A DNA stretch of 64,000 bases from Chloroflexota bacterium (GCA_011523615.1 WTGJ01000022.1:1-64000); one strand, 5' to 3'. Counted from the stretch's first letter, positions 8,337-17,325 are shown. Program-made: numbers and translations. Notes: generated by a model from the sequence alone, not told the origin.

Positions 8337-8723
8337 ATGGACAAGAAGGAAACCGAGAAACGGTTGGCAGAAGCAAAGCGCTATGCAGCACAGCCATACT
8401 CAGTTGAATACGATATTGATGATCTTCCCGATGGAACAACTGTCATTACAGCTTACCATCCCGAATTGCCAGGTTGCATGTCAGATGGGCTTTCGAAAGA
8501 AGAAGCAGTTGAAAATTTGGCTGATGCTAGACTCATGTATATTGAACATTTGTTGAAGTTTAATGTTCCTATACCAGAGCCACGTACAGTGTTAGTTCTT
8601 AAAAATAAAAGCGTAGTTACATACAATTTCTCGAGACAAACCTGGCTACCTTCACCTGTAGGGCAGGTGGTAAGTGTCCCTGAATATGTTGCACAAAGAC
8701 AATCTGAGTTAGTTAAAGCCTAG
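8337..8723 (+). CDS. hicB: HicB-family antitoxin
   Basis: 128 aa. The core YSVEYDIDDL...ITAYHPELPGCMSDGLSKEEAVENLADARLMYIEHLL is the partial RNase H-like HicB fold, followed by the typical IPEP turn. It should bind and neutralise the HicA toxin encoded just upstream. No clear ribbon-helix-helix or helix-turn-helix DNA-binding domain is visible in the C-terminal 50 residues, so autoregulation through the upstream palindrome is not certain. The gene ends 4 bases into the convergent hydrolase gene. Confidence 0.8.
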   Translation: MDKKETEKRLAEAKRYAAQPYSVEYDIDDLPDGTTVITAYHPELPGCMSDGLSKEEAVENLADARLMYIEHLLKFNVPIPEPRTVLVLKNKSVVTYNFSRQTWLPSPVGQVVSVPEYVAQRQSELVKA

Positions 8724-9643
8724 ACCTCACTGACCCTCTCCCAAAACCGCCGCAATTCCGCCACGAATTCTGCCAAGGCTTCGAATTGAATGGCGTGGCC
8801 GCAATGGGGGAAGTGCCGGTGTTCGCCGCGTTGCCAATGCCCGGTGAAAGCGGATAGACCCGGCTCGAGGCAGGCGCCAGGCATCATCGGTCGGGCCGTC
8901 ATCAGCAGGAGCGGACAGGCGATGTCTGCGATCACCGTGGGTTCCTGGAAGAGGTAACCCAGCTGGGCGATCTGCGCGAAAAAGGCGGGGTCGAATTGGG
9001 CCTGACCGGCGGCGAAAGCGACATAATCTCGCTCTTCATAGAGCGGCGCGCCAGGAGGCAAGAGCGCCAGCGCCCGCTGCATTTGTTCCGCATGAGGAAG
9101 GTCGGCTAAGGCGGCCAGCGTGTCATAGAGGGAAGCCAGCCAGGACGGCGTTTCGCCATCGCTGCTGAGCAGGGTCGTGGCGAAATCCTGCAGCGCCGGT
9201 TCAACCAGGGTGCAGCTGGCGAAAGGCAACGTAGCGGCGAGGCGACCGGCCAGATCTGCGCCGAGCGAATGGCCCACGAGGTGGCATTGGCGGGGTTCGA
9301 TCGAAAAATGGGCGAGGACGGCGCGGAGATCGGCGAGCAGGCGGTCGGCCGAAAGAGGAACGCCGCCGACGCGGGCGGAGCGGCCGTGGCCCCGCAGATC
9401 CGGCAGGATGAGGCGATGATCTGCTTCCAGGGCCTGCGCGGTCCGCAACCAGCTGAGGCCATTCACTTGCAGGCCATGCACCAGCAGGAGCGGCGGCGCG
9501 GAATTGCCGGTCTCGGTCACGTGCAAATCTGCGCCGTCATCCGCAGCGATCTGATGGCTTTGCCAATGTTGCGGAATCAGTTCCACCAACGGTCGGTAGG
9601 AACGAACAGCAGCGGCGTGGGGATGGGAGGCCCGGTGCGACAA
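8720..9643 (-). CDS. Alpha/beta-hydrolase
   Basis: 307 aa from a TTG at 9643 that follows GAGGGA with good spacing; no ATG is available near the N-terminus and a GTG lies about 19 codons further in. Visible features are the oxyanion-hole region LLLVHGLQVNG, the nucleophile elbow HLVGHSLGADLAG (Ser in GHSLG), and the terminal catalytic His in HFPHCGHAIQFEAL. These mark a lipase/esterase-like or haloalkane dehalogenase-like serine hydrolase of unknown substrate. The start lies 12 bases after the stop of the methyltransferase gene upstream, so the two are likely cotranscribed. Confidence 0.85.
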   Translation of the reverse strand: MSHRASHPHAAAVRSYRPLVELIPQHWQSHQIAADDGADLHVTETGNSAPPLLLVHGLQVNGLSWLRTAQALEADHRLILPDLRGHGRSARVGGVPLSADRLLADLRAVLAHFSIEPRQCHLVGHSLGADLAGRLAATLPFASCTLVEPALQDFATTLLSSDGETPSWLASLYDTLAALADLPHAEQMQRALALLPPGAPLYEERDYVAFAAGQAQFDPAFFAQIAQLGYLFQEPTVIADIACPLLLMTARPMMPGACLEPGLSAFTGHWQRGEHRHFPHCGHAIQFEALAEFVAELRRFWERVSEV

Positions 9644-9654
9644 GACTGATTCCC

Positions 9655-10215
9655 TCAGAGTAGGAAAGACAGTTGACCGTCGGCCGCGTTGGTGGGGAGC
9701 GCGCCTTTCGCTTCCAGTTGCAGGAGCGCCCGTTTGGTTTCGATACCCCAGGCAAAACCGCCGAGGCCGCCGTCGCTGCGGATGGCGCGGTGGCAGGGGA
9801 TGAGCAAAGCGACGGGATTGCGGGCGCAGGCTGATCCGACGGCGCGCGCGGCCTTCTGGTCGGCCAATTCTTCCGCCAGCGCTCGATAGCTGCGCGTCTC
9901 GCCGTAGGGGATGCGCCGCAATGCGGCCCAAACGCGTTGCTGAAAGGGCGTTCCGCCGACCGCCAAGGGCAGTGCGTTCAAATCGACGCGATCTCCCTGG
10001 AGATACGCCACGATGCGCTCGAGTGCCTCGTCGGGCGCAGAATCTTGCACGGCCTGGGAAGAGAAACGCCGCTCCCATTCCCTTTGCAATTGCGCGCGGT
10101 CGCGGCCGAGCAGGAGGGCGCTGATGCCAGCTGGCGCGCGGGCGAGCCAGATTTCCCCCAGATTGCAGATGGCGCGTTGGCGTTGCAGGGTGGCTTCGTT
10201 CATGAGCGGCATCAT
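9655..10215 (-). CDS. ogt: Methylated-DNA-protein-cysteine S-methyltransferase (MGMT/Ogt)
   Basis: 186 aa. The active-site motif PVALLIPCHRAI contains the acceptor Cys that takes alkyl groups from O6-alkylguanine; YGETRSYRALAEEL is the DNA-binding helix-turn-helix segment, and GGFAWGIETKRALLQLE closes the fold. The enzyme is used once and then degraded. Two start codons at 10215 and 10212 follow a GGAAAA stretch; a third at 10203 has no visible ribosome site, so 10215 is chosen. It is the first gene of a two-gene unit with the hydrolase. Confidence 0.92.
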   Translation of the reverse strand: MMPLMNEATLQRQRAICNLGEIWLARAPAGISALLLGRDRAQLQREWERRFSSQAVQDSAPDEALERIVAYLQGDRVDLNALPLAVGGTPFQQRVWAALRRIPYGETRSYRALAEELADQKAARAVGSACARNPVALLIPCHRAIRSDGGLGGFAWGIETKRALLQLEAKGALPTNAADGQLSFLL

Positions 10216-10378
10216 AGCAGTTTTCCGCGCAACCTTTGCCGGGCAGCATTTGCTGGGCGCACATACCGGTTGCAAATAGGGACAGTTTGCCGCACGCAGG
10301 CTGGTGGCATGCGCGCTAGGCTGGCGGCGCGATGCAATGAAATGCAACGGAATGCAGAGGATGAACGCGGGAGGTGTG

Positions 10379-11788
10379 ATGTTTCAGTGGTTGTTCGACC
10401 GAATTCCCAGACGTGAACGATTGCAGCGGCACGCCCCGCATCTCGAGGCGCTGGCCGTTCACGGCTCTGACCAATCAGCGCCCAGGATGCAGAACGATTC
10501 GCTGCTGTATCAGCAAGCGCCATGGGTTTACCTGGCGATCAACCGCATTGCCGAAGCGGCCGCTCTGGTGCCGCTGGAAATTCGGCGCGTGCTAGCGGAA
10601 CGCGAGGAGCTGGATGGCGCGCATCCGCTGCTGGCATTGCTCGCCGCGCCGAACCCGACGCTCAGTCGCTTTGAGCTGATGGAACAGACGGTGGGCATGT
10701 TGGAGTTGATGGGCAATGCTTATTGGTTGTTGCTGGGGGATGACGGCGGCCGACCGCGCGAAATCTGGCCCTTGCATCCGCGTCACGTGCGCATCGTCCC
10801 CCACCCACAACGGCACATCGCCGGCTATCTTTACGAATTGGGTGGGGAGACGCTGGCGCTGGATGCGCGAGAAGTGGTGCATTTCAAGCGCTGGCACCCG
10901 AGCGATGATTGGTATGGCCTTTCACCGTTGGCCGCGGCCCGCCAGGCGATTCAGACGGACCGGGCGATGTCCGAATGGAACCGCGGCGCGTTTGGCGATG
11001 ACAAGGGGGTACCGGCGGGCATCGTCAACATCAAGGGGCCGATGACGCAGGTGGATTACGAACGATTGAAGCGGGAATGGCGCGCCAGTTACGGTGGGCC
11101 GCGGCGGCGGACGGCTTTCCTGCGCGCGGCCGATGTTGAATGGCAGCACATCGGCCTGAGCCACAACGAGCTCGATTATTTGCGTGGGCGGCAGGCGCAG
11201 CGCGACGAGATCTTGAATTTGTTCGGCATCCCCATCGGCCTCATCAGCGAGAACGCGACGGAAGCCAACGCGAAGGTAGCGGAACGCCAATTCATCGAGC
11301 GGACGCTCTGGCCGAAGCTGGTGCGGATTGCCCAGAAAATCACGCAGGAACTCTTGCCGTTTTACTCCGGGGTGGCGCGGGCCGCCTTCGTCGACATTCG
11401 ACCGACCGATGTGGAGGCGCGCTTGCAAGCGATCCGCACCGCCTATCCTGTGCTGAGCATCAACGAGATTCGTGAGCAGTTCTACCAGCTGCCGCCGGTG
11501 GATTGGGGCACGCGGCCGGTCGGGCAGGTGGCGGCGAGCGCAGGGCAAGAGACGCCGACGCAAGTGAAGAGCGGCCCGCCGGCGCAGGGGGGAGGAGCCG
11601 CCCTGGAGGAATTGCGGCAATGGGAACGTTTCGTCAAGCGGCGCGGCCAACGCAACCAGGGCCGGCCTTTTGCTGCCCGGCAGTTGCCCGCGGCGGTAGC
11701 CTGTGAGGTGTCGGCGCGCTTGTTGTTGGCAGAGGACGCCGCCACGCAGAAGCAGATCTTCGCTGAGGCGCGCCAGATGTTGGTGTGA
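10379..11788 (+). CDS. Phage portal protein, HK97 family
   Basis: 469 aa from the ATG at 10379, which has a strong GGGAGG ribosome site. The order of motifs is that of HK97-type portals: an N-terminal PWVYLAINRIAEAAALVPLEI helix, HPLLALLAAPNP, TVGMLELMGNAYWLL, a central VVHFKRWHPSDDWYGLSPL, and the LFGIPIGLISENATEANAK stretch near residue 285 that is diagnostic for the family. Portals form the dodecameric DNA-entry ring of tailed-phage heads. The gene is alone: upstream and downstream genes are chromosomal, and the capsid genes are 13 kb away. No terminase is adjacent. The frame is intact, which argues against long neglect. Confidence 0.88.
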   Translation: MFQWLFDRIPRRERLQRHAPHLEALAVHGSDQSAPRMQNDSLLYQQAPWVYLAINRIAEAAALVPLEIRRVLAEREELDGAHPLLALLAAPNPTLSRFELMEQTVGMLELMGNAYWLLLGDDGGRPREIWPLHPRHVRIVPHPQRHIAGYLYELGGETLALDAREVVHFKRWHPSDDWYGLSPLAAARQAIQTDRAMSEWNRGAFGDDKGVPAGIVNIKGPMTQVDYERLKREWRASYGGPRRRTAFLRAADVEWQHIGLSHNELDYLRGRQAQRDEILNLFGIPIGLISENATEANAKVAERQFIERTLWPKLVRIAQKITQELLPFYSGVARAAFVDIRPTDVEARLQAIRTAYPVLSINEIREQFYQLPPVDWGTRPVGQVAASAGQETPTQVKSGPPAQGGGAALEELRQWERFVKRRGQRNQGRPFAARQLPAAVACEVSARLLLAEDAATQKQIFAEARQMLV

Positions 11789-11797
11789 GGTTGGGCT

Positions 11798-12724
11798 TCA
11801 GATCAGGGAGGAGCCGGCCCAGAGGAGCAACCAACCCAGGCTGAAGGCGAAGCCGAAACGACCATGCAGGACGGCGGTTTCGGTCTGCGCGGCGTGCAGG
11901 GTGGCGATGTGCTCTTCTTCCCAGAAGATGCGTTGCAGGCGGTAGGCCTGCGGCCCGGTGATCAGGGCGAGCAAAGCCCCTGGCGCGGCGACACCGAAGG
12001 CCACCAGCGCGATGAGGAGCAGGTAGCTGCCACTGACGAGGGCGACATATTCGATGCGCGCGAAGCGCCGCCCGAAGCGCGCAGCCAGCGTCCATTTCCC
12101 GGCGGCGCGGTCGGCATTCAAGTCCCGCAGATTGTTGGCGTGCAGGATGGCGGCGACCATGGTGGCGATGGGCAGGCTGAGCCAGAGGTGCTCCGTTTTC
12201 GTGCTGCCGGTCACGACGTAGGTACCACCATAGAGACACAGGGGGCCGAAACCGATGGCGACGGCCAATTCCCCCAGGCTGTGGTAGGCGAGAGGGAAAG
12301 GGCCGGCGGTATAGCCGATGACGATGGCGGTGCCGAGCAGGCCGATCCAGATGAGGCGCAGATCGGTGATGGCGACCAGGTAAAGGCCCAGGAGGACGCC
12401 ACCCACCAGGCTCAGGAGGGCCAGCGCCAGGACTTCCCGCGCAGGCAGTTCGCGGCGCTGGATCGTCATGCCCTGGCCGGCGCGCTTGAAGGAATCTGAG
12501 CCGCGGCGGTGGTCGGCATACTCGTTGATGAGGTTGGCCGCTGCCTGCAAGAGCAGGGCGGTGATCAGAGCTGCCAGGAAGCGCGGGAGATGAAAGGCGC
12601 CGTCCGTGATGGCGAGCACTGCGACGAGGGCGAAGGGGACGAAAGTGGCGGTGAAGATGCGCGGCCGGGTGGCCCAGAACCAGCGCAGCAGCCGCGGCTT
12701 GTGGCTCCCGCCAGCGGTAGACAT
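11798..12724 (-). CDS. menA: UbiA-family prenyltransferase, probably 1,4-dihydroxy-2-naphthoate polyprenyltransferase
   Basis: 308 aa with about eight or nine hydrophobic segments. The two aspartate-rich prenyl-diphosphate sites are ANLINEYADHRRGSDS (residues about 62-77) and NNLRDLNADRAAGKWTLA (about 198-215); the second form is typical of MenA, which attaches the isoprenoid tail in menaquinone synthesis. Other UbiA enzymes cannot be fully excluded because no other men gene is in the window. The gene is convergent with the portal gene (9-base gap) and divergent from the binding-protein array. Confidence 0.82.
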   Translation of the reverse strand: MSTAGGSHKPRLLRWFWATRPRIFTATFVPFALVAVLAITDGAFHLPRFLAALITALLLQAAANLINEYADHRRGSDSFKRAGQGMTIQRRELPAREVLALALLSLVGGVLLGLYLVAITDLRLIWIGLLGTAIVIGYTAGPFPLAYHSLGELAVAIGFGPLCLYGGTYVVTGSTKTEHLWLSLPIATMVAAILHANNLRDLNADRAAGKWTLAARFGRRFARIEYVALVSGSYLLLIALVAFGVAAPGALLALITGPQAYRLQRIFWEEEHIATLHAAQTETAVLHGRFGFAFSLGWLLLWAGSSLI

Positions 12725-12780
12725 ACGGTGATCATAGCGCAGGCGATGAGTGGTTTGTATGCGCAGGTGGCAGTGCGAAC

Positions 12781-12786
12781 TATACT
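12781..12786 (+). promoter_or_regulatory. Candidate -10 box upstream of the binding-protein array
   Basis: TATACT at 12781-12786 lies 44 bases before the first binding-protein start, between the divergent MenA gene and the array. A TTGTAT upstream is spaced 20 bases away, longer than optimal, so the assignment is tentative. Confidence 0.3.
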
Positions 12787-12829
12787 ATGAACTGAAGAAC
12801 CTGATCTGTGTAATCGAGCTGAAGGTAAA

Positions 12830-13883
12830 GTGGGGAGTGAATCGAGAGTAACCACGAACATTCGAAAATTGATGGTAGTGATTTTCTCGTTGCTTTTGTT
12901 GGCGTTGAGTCTCGTACCGGCGATCGCGCAAGATGAAGCAGTAGACTTGCGGATCGGCATTTTGCCGGTGATGAACATCTATCCGTTTTACGCCAATCCA
13001 TTGGGTTACTTTGAGGAAGCGGGAGTCTCGGTGCAGATGGTGCCGGTATTCAGCGCGCAGGAATTGCGGGAAGGCATCGCGGCCGGCGATTTGGATGGCT
13101 TCCAAGCTGACCTGATCACGACGCTGGTGTTGCTGGAGGAGGGCCATGATTTGCGCCTGGTTCGGCATGTGGGGCTGGTGAGCCCGCGGCATCCTGGCGT
13201 ATGAGACCAGCGGCTTCACGAGTGCCAGGGATTTGGCAGGCGCGCGGATTGGGATTTCGGCGAAGACCGTCGTGCAGTATGTGACGGATCTCATGTTGAT
13301 CTCGGTTGGGGTGAACCCGGCGGCTGTGGAATATGTGAACATTCCCAAGATCAAGAATCGCAACGACATGCTGGCCGCAGGCGAGATCGACGCAGCGACC
13401 TTGCCGCAACCCTTCTTTATCCTGAGTGAAAAGGCAGGCGCTCAAGTGCTCATCGACGATTCGGCCTTGGATTACGTGCCGGAGGCGATCAGCTTCCTCA
13501 CCGTGACGCTCGAGGAGAAAGGCGACCAGGTGCGGGCCTTCCTGCAAGCTTATGAACGCGCGTTGGCGGCGATCAACGCCCGAGAGACGCGGGAAGAAGG
13601 GGTCGCCTGGCTGGGGGAAGAGATCCAGGCATCGCTGCGGACTCGTGTTCGAGCGGTCGGTGATGATCGTGTGCTGGGATTCATGAGGGCCCTGGGAGAA
13701 GCGGGAATCTGGCCGAGCATGACCACGGCGCGCGTACCCACCCGGGGAGAGTTCGCCAATGTCCAGAGTTGGGCGCTGAATGCGGGCTTGATCGCTGATG
13801 TTTCCGCTTATGACGAAGTCATCGACGGGAGCTACCTGCCGGAGCTGGTGGAAGACGACATGTCCGAGGAAGACGAAGAGTGA
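12830..13883 (+). pseudogene. NMT1/ThiY-like substrate-binding protein, frameshifted copy
   Basis: The first copy of the array is split. The part from a GTG at 12830 encodes a signal peptide (IRKLMVVIFSLLLLALSLVPAIAQ) and the first lobe up to RLVRHVGLVSP, then runs into a TGA at 13202. The remainder, GILAYETSGFTSARDLAGAR and onward to the acidic end MSEEDEE, continues in another frame from about 13187. Alignment with the intact paralogues places a one-base gain (or two-base loss) in the CCCGCGG stretch near 13183-13190. Without it the protein would be about 350 aa, like its neighbours. A real mutation and a sequencing error cannot be told apart here. Both halves remain otherwise open and well conserved, so the lesion is recent or artificial. 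Confidence 0.8.
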
Positions 13884-14026
13884 ACCCGTTCTGATGCACA
13901 CGGTGTGAGCAGCACAGCGTTACACAAGGCAGCAAAAAGCACGGTGCGGGCGAGGTAGTAGCGCTGTGATTTTGCTTCGGGTAGTGTAAAATCAATCACC
14001 ATTTGGGTGGTTAGGGAGCTTTCGAA

Positions 14027-15070
14027 ATGAAAATCAATCGTTTGTTGCTCATGAGTTTTTTGATGTTGTCGCTTTTGGGTGCCCCACTTTTTGCGCAGGA
14101 AGAGATGAACGAGCCTGATTTGCGTGTGGGTGGTCTCCCCGTGAGCAATGGAATTCCTTCGGCGCTCGCTTTATTGCTGGGTTATTTTGAAGAAGCGGGT
14201 TTTGCGGTGGAATTGGTGCCGGCCGCGAGCGCGCAGGAGTTGCGGGAGCTCATGGAAGCCGGGGAGCTGGATGGGTTCCAGGCGGATCTCATCACTACTT
14301 TGGTTCTGATCGAAAACGGGCTTGATCTGCGCCTGGTGCGGCATGTGGAGATGACGAATCATCCGGATTTTGCCATCGTCGCCAATGCAGCGAGCGGGAT
14401 CGAAAGTGCAGAAGAACTACCTGGCGCAAGCATCGCCATTTCAACGAGGACGGTGGTCCAATATCTGGCCGACCAGTTGCTGGCCAGCGCCGGGGTCAGC
14501 CCGGACGAGGTGGAATACGTGAATGTGCCCTGGATATTCAGTCGTTACGAGATGTTGCAGCAGGGAGAAGTTGATGTCGCGCTTCTGCCACAACCCTTTT
14601 TAGCGCATGCGGTCATTGCGGGCCATCACGTCCTCGTCGACGATTCCGCGGCGGCTTACATACCGGAGGCGATCAGCTTCAGCACGGCAGCATTGGCGGA
14701 AAAGGGCGATGCAGTGCGCGCTTTCCTGGATGTCTATGAGCGAGTGTTGGAAATCACCAACGCCTATGAAGATCGAGAAAGCGCCTCTGAGGAATGGTAT
14801 AATGCGCAGCTGCAAGCACAGGTATTCGCCGGTTTGATGCGATTGCAGGCAACTACGGATCCAGCGCTGGTTGACGCTCTCGTACAGTACGTTACGCTGC
14901 ATGATACTTCGGGCATTTGGATACATTTATCGACCGCTGCGGTGCCGACCGAGGAAGAATTCGCCCATGCTCAGGATTGGGCGCTGGCGGCCGGTCTGGT
15001 ATCGGAGACGCGGGAATACGAAAATGTCATCGACGGCAGTTTCCTACCGGCGATGATGGAAGAGGAATAG
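14027..15070 (+). CDS. NMT1/ThiY-like ABC substrate-binding protein
   Basis: 347 aa. The signal peptide MKINRLLLMSFLMLSLLGAPLFA ends at a probable signal-peptidase-I site before QEE; there is no lipobox cysteine. The mature part follows the pattern shared by the whole array: DLRVGGLPVSNG, LLGYFEEAGFAVELV, GELDGFQADLITTLV, RLVRHVEM, ISTRTVVQYLADQLLASAG, VLVDDSAAAYIPEA, and YENVIDGSFLP at the end. This is a type 2 periplasmic-binding fold of the NMT1 (PF09084-like) group, whose known members carry thiamine pyrimidines, riboflavin, nitrate or sulfonates. The ligand is unknown. The ribosome site is AGGGAG before the ATG. An ABC ATPase and permease lie downstream of the array. Confidence 0.85.
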   Translation: MKINRLLLMSFLMLSLLGAPLFAQEEMNEPDLRVGGLPVSNGIPSALALLLGYFEEAGFAVELVPAASAQELRELMEAGELDGFQADLITTLVLIENGLDLRLVRHVEMTNHPDFAIVANAASGIESAEELPGASIAISTRTVVQYLADQLLASAGVSPDEVEYVNVPWIFSRYEMLQQGEVDVALLPQPFLAHAVIAGHHVLVDDSAAAYIPEAISFSTAALAEKGDAVRAFLDVYERVLEITNAYEDRESASEEWYNAQLQAQVFAGLMRLQATTDPALVDALVQYVTLHDTSGIWIHLSTAAVPTEEEFAHAQDWALAAGLVSETREYENVIDGSFLPAMMEEE

Positions 15071-15095
15071 ATAGGAACTTTCACGCGAAAACCCT

Positions 15096-15133
15096 CCGCC
15101 GCGTTTGCATGACTGACGCGGCGGTTCTTTTTT
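15096..15133 (+). terminator. Rho-independent terminator after binding-protein gene 2
   Basis: A 9-bp perfect stem (CCGCCGCGT 15096-15104 with ACGCGGCGG 15116-15124) with an 11-base loop is followed by TTCTTTTTT. Nearly the same element recurs at 17217-17255. Confidence 0.85.
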
Positions 15134-15142
15134 CGCTATATT
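15113..15142 (+). promoter_or_regulatory. Candidate promoter of binding-protein gene 3, overlapping the terminator
   Basis: CTGACG (15113-15118) and TATATT (15137-15142) are 18 bases apart. The same arrangement, including the intervening CGGCGGTTCTTTTTT, recurs before the next gene at 17235-17265. The -35 match is weak; the conserved copy is the main support. Confidence 0.45.
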
Positions 15143-15207
15143 CTGAGCGCGCCAATTGCTGTAAAAATCATACTGTCGTTCATGAGTGTAAGAAAGGTAG
15201 AAAAGTG

Positions 15208-17178
15208 ATGAACTACAAGAAGTGGCTGTTGGGGTGTTTGCTGGTGCTGCTCGTCTGCACGCCGTTGCTGGCGCAGGAAGAGACGGACGCGATGCATTTG
15301 CGCGTCGGCACTTTGCACCTGCTGGAGCGATTGATCTTTCAGGTTGCTTTTCGTGCGGGGTATTTTGAAGAAGCCGGCCTCACCTTGGAGGTAGTGGAAT
15401 CGACCAGCGGCAAGGTGCTACAGGAAGCGACGGTGGCCGGTGAGCTGGATGGCTTCCAGATGGATGTGGTGAGTGCGCTGAAGGTGAACGCGAGCGCAGG
15501 CGCTGACGAAGAAGTGCGCGTGGTGCGTCATATCGGTGTCTTGAATATTCCCAGTTACGCCATCATTGTGGGGCCGGGGAGCACGCTGGCAGACGTGAGA
15601 GATCTGGCCGGGGCGAACATGGGCATATCGCACAATACGATCATCGAATACCTGGCGGATGCCCTGTTGGCGAGCGCCGGGGTTGAACCGGACGAAGTCG
15701 AATATGAAGAAGTAGCGTTGATCCCGGTGCGCTATGAACAGACCATCCTGCGGCAAGTGGAGAGTGGTCTGCTGCCTTCGCCCTACCTGGATGCCAGCCT
15801 TCAGTACGGTGCCGAAGTGCTCCTGGATGATACCGTGCTGGATTACGTGCCGAAGGCGATCGCTTTCAGCACGCGCGCGCTGACCGAAAAGCCGGCAGCG
15901 GTGCGCGCCTTTTTGGCAGCATACGAGCGGGCGGTGGAGACCGTGAATGCCATGGCGGGCAATACCCTGGCGTTTCGCGAGTTCAGCGATGCCCGTCAAA
16001 CGATCCGACCGTCCGCTATGGAGTCAATGATCTATTCCGGGCAGATCGCGCTGCCGCTTTTCTCGCGCGCTGGTGTGCCGAGCGCGGATGAATTCAATCT
16101 GGTGCAGGACTGGGCCTTGGCGAAAGGCGTCATCCCGGCTGCGCAGGCTTACGAGGATGTGATCGATGACAGTCTGCTGCCGGCGGTAACGACCGAAGAG
16201 TTGACGGCCCTCGATGCGTTGGTGGCCGCATTCAAAGCGGCGCAACCTGCGGCGGAGGAAGAAATGATGGGCGATCCCGATTTGCGGATTGGCGTGCTGC
16301 CGGTATTGAATGCGCTCCCTGCCTATGTGGCGCAGGACGCCGGCTACTTCGCGGAGGAAGGGATCGAGGTTGAGATACGAATTTTCCTCAGCGCAAAGGA
16401 GCTTTCAGAGGAAGTGATGGCCGGTGGCATGGATGGATTGCAAGCGGATCTGATCACGGCTCTGCGGATCAACGACGGCGGCGGTGATGTGAAGACACTG
16501 CGCCATGTCGGCATCACGAATCAACCGTTCGTGCAACTCGTGGTCGCCAGAGATAGCGGCATCGAAAGTTTGGCGGATCTGGCGGGTACGCGCATCGCCA
16601 TCTCCAAGAACACCGTCATCGAATACCTCACGGATTCGTTCCTGGCGAGCGCCGGGTTGAGCGCGGATGATGCGGAATATGTGGAAATCCCCAAACTGGT
16701 GGAGCGTTACAACGCTATCCTGCGCGGCTTGATCGATGCGGCCAGCCTGCCGCAGCCTTTTGCCACGATTGCCTTATCTTATGGCGCCCGCGCGCTGATC
16801 GATGATACCGTGATGGATTATGTCCCGGAGGCGTTGAGCGTGCGTGCGGATGTGCTGGCGGAGAAGGGTGAAATCGTGAGCGCTTTCCTGCGCGCCTATG
16901 AGCGGGCCGTGGCGACGCTGAACGCGATGGATGGCGATAACGATCAATACTTGGCGCTGGCTGATGCAGTGAACAGCAAGCCGGATTCGGTGGTTAAATC
17001 TATGGTCGCCGGACGCCGCTTGCCGGTGCCAAGCCTGGCCTGGGCCCGCGTGCCGGAGGTGGAGGAGTACGCCTCCGCTCATGACTGGGCCTTGGAGAAT
17101 GGCTTGTTGATGGAAGCACAGGCCTATGAAGACATCATCGATGGCAGCTACCTGCCGGAGCCGGTGGCAGAGGAATGA
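15208..17178 (+). CDS. Two-domain (tandem-fused) NMT1-like substrate-binding protein
   Basis: 656 aa from the ATG at 15208, which follows AGAAAGG. A signal peptide (KKWLLGCLLVLLVCTPLLA, cut before QEE) leads two complete binding-protein domains, about residues 25-335 and 350-656. Domain 2 starts directly with EEEMMGDPDLRIGVLPVLN, the mature N-terminus seen in the single-domain paralogues but without a signal peptide. This indicates fusion of two tandem genes with loss of the intervening stop, spacer and leader. The joint is an Ala/Glu-rich linker (LVAAFKAAQPAAEEE). Both domains keep the shared core motifs. No lipobox is present: the Cys in LVCTPLLA is not in a lipobox context. Two-domain binding proteins of this family are uncommon. 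Confidence 0.85.
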   Translation: MNYKKWLLGCLLVLLVCTPLLAQEETDAMHLRVGTLHLLERLIFQVAFRAGYFEEAGLTLEVVESTSGKVLQEATVAGELDGFQMDVVSALKVNASAGADEEVRVVRHIGVLNIPSYAIIVGPGSTLADVRDLAGANMGISHNTIIEYLADALLASAGVEPDEVEYEEVALIPVRYEQTILRQVESGLLPSPYLDASLQYGAEVLLDDTVLDYVPKAIAFSTRALTEKPAAVRAFLAAYERAVETVNAMAGNTLAFREFSDARQTIRPSAMESMIYSGQIALPLFSRAGVPSADEFNLVQDWALAKGVIPAAQAYEDVIDDSLLPAVTTEELTALDALVAAFKAAQPAAEEEMMGDPDLRIGVLPVLNALPAYVAQDAGYFAEEGIEVEIRIFLSAKELSEEVMAGGMDGLQADLITALRINDGGGDVKTLRHVGITNQPFVQLVVARDSGIESLADLAGTRIAISKNTVIEYLTDSFLASAGLSADDAEYVEIPKLVERYNAILRGLIDAASLPQPFATIALSYGARALIDDTVMDYVPEALSVRADVLAEKGEIVSAFLRAYERAVATLNAMDGDNDQYLALADAVNSKPDSVVKSMVAGRRLPVPSLAWARVPEVEEYASAHDWALENGLLMEAQAYEDIIDGSYLPEPVAEE

Positions 17179-17216
17179 TCCAGCACAATACATCGTTGAA
17201 ACGATGAAGCGCTACA

Positions 17217-17255
17217 CCGCCGCGTCAGCGTTGGCTGACGCGGCGGTTCTTTTTT
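17217..17255 (+). terminator. Rho-independent terminator after binding-protein gene 3
   Basis: A 13-bp perfect stem (17217-17229 with 17234-17246, CCGCCGCGTCAGC/GCTGACGCGGCGG) with a 4-base loop is followed by TTCTTTTTT. It is the strongest terminator in the window. Confidence 0.92.
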
Positions 17256-17265
17256 CTGCTATATT
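17235..17265 (+). promoter_or_regulatory. Candidate promoter of binding-protein gene 4
   Basis: CTGACG (17235-17240) and TATATT (17260-17265) repeat the arrangement found at 15113-15142, embedded in the descending arm and T-run of the terminator. The spacing is 19 bases, slightly long. Confidence 0.4.
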
Positions 17266-17325
17266 CAGAACGTTCAGATTCATGTGAACGAAAACGTCCG
17301 TCAATGAGACCACGGGAGTACACGA

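Noticed and set aside
15313-15345. Lipobox in the two-domain binding protein leader (LVCTPLLA)
   Set aside because: The Cys is within the hydrophobic core and is followed by TPLLAQEE, which fits signal peptidase I cleavage; the residues before it do not form a proper lipobox. The exact position is approximate.
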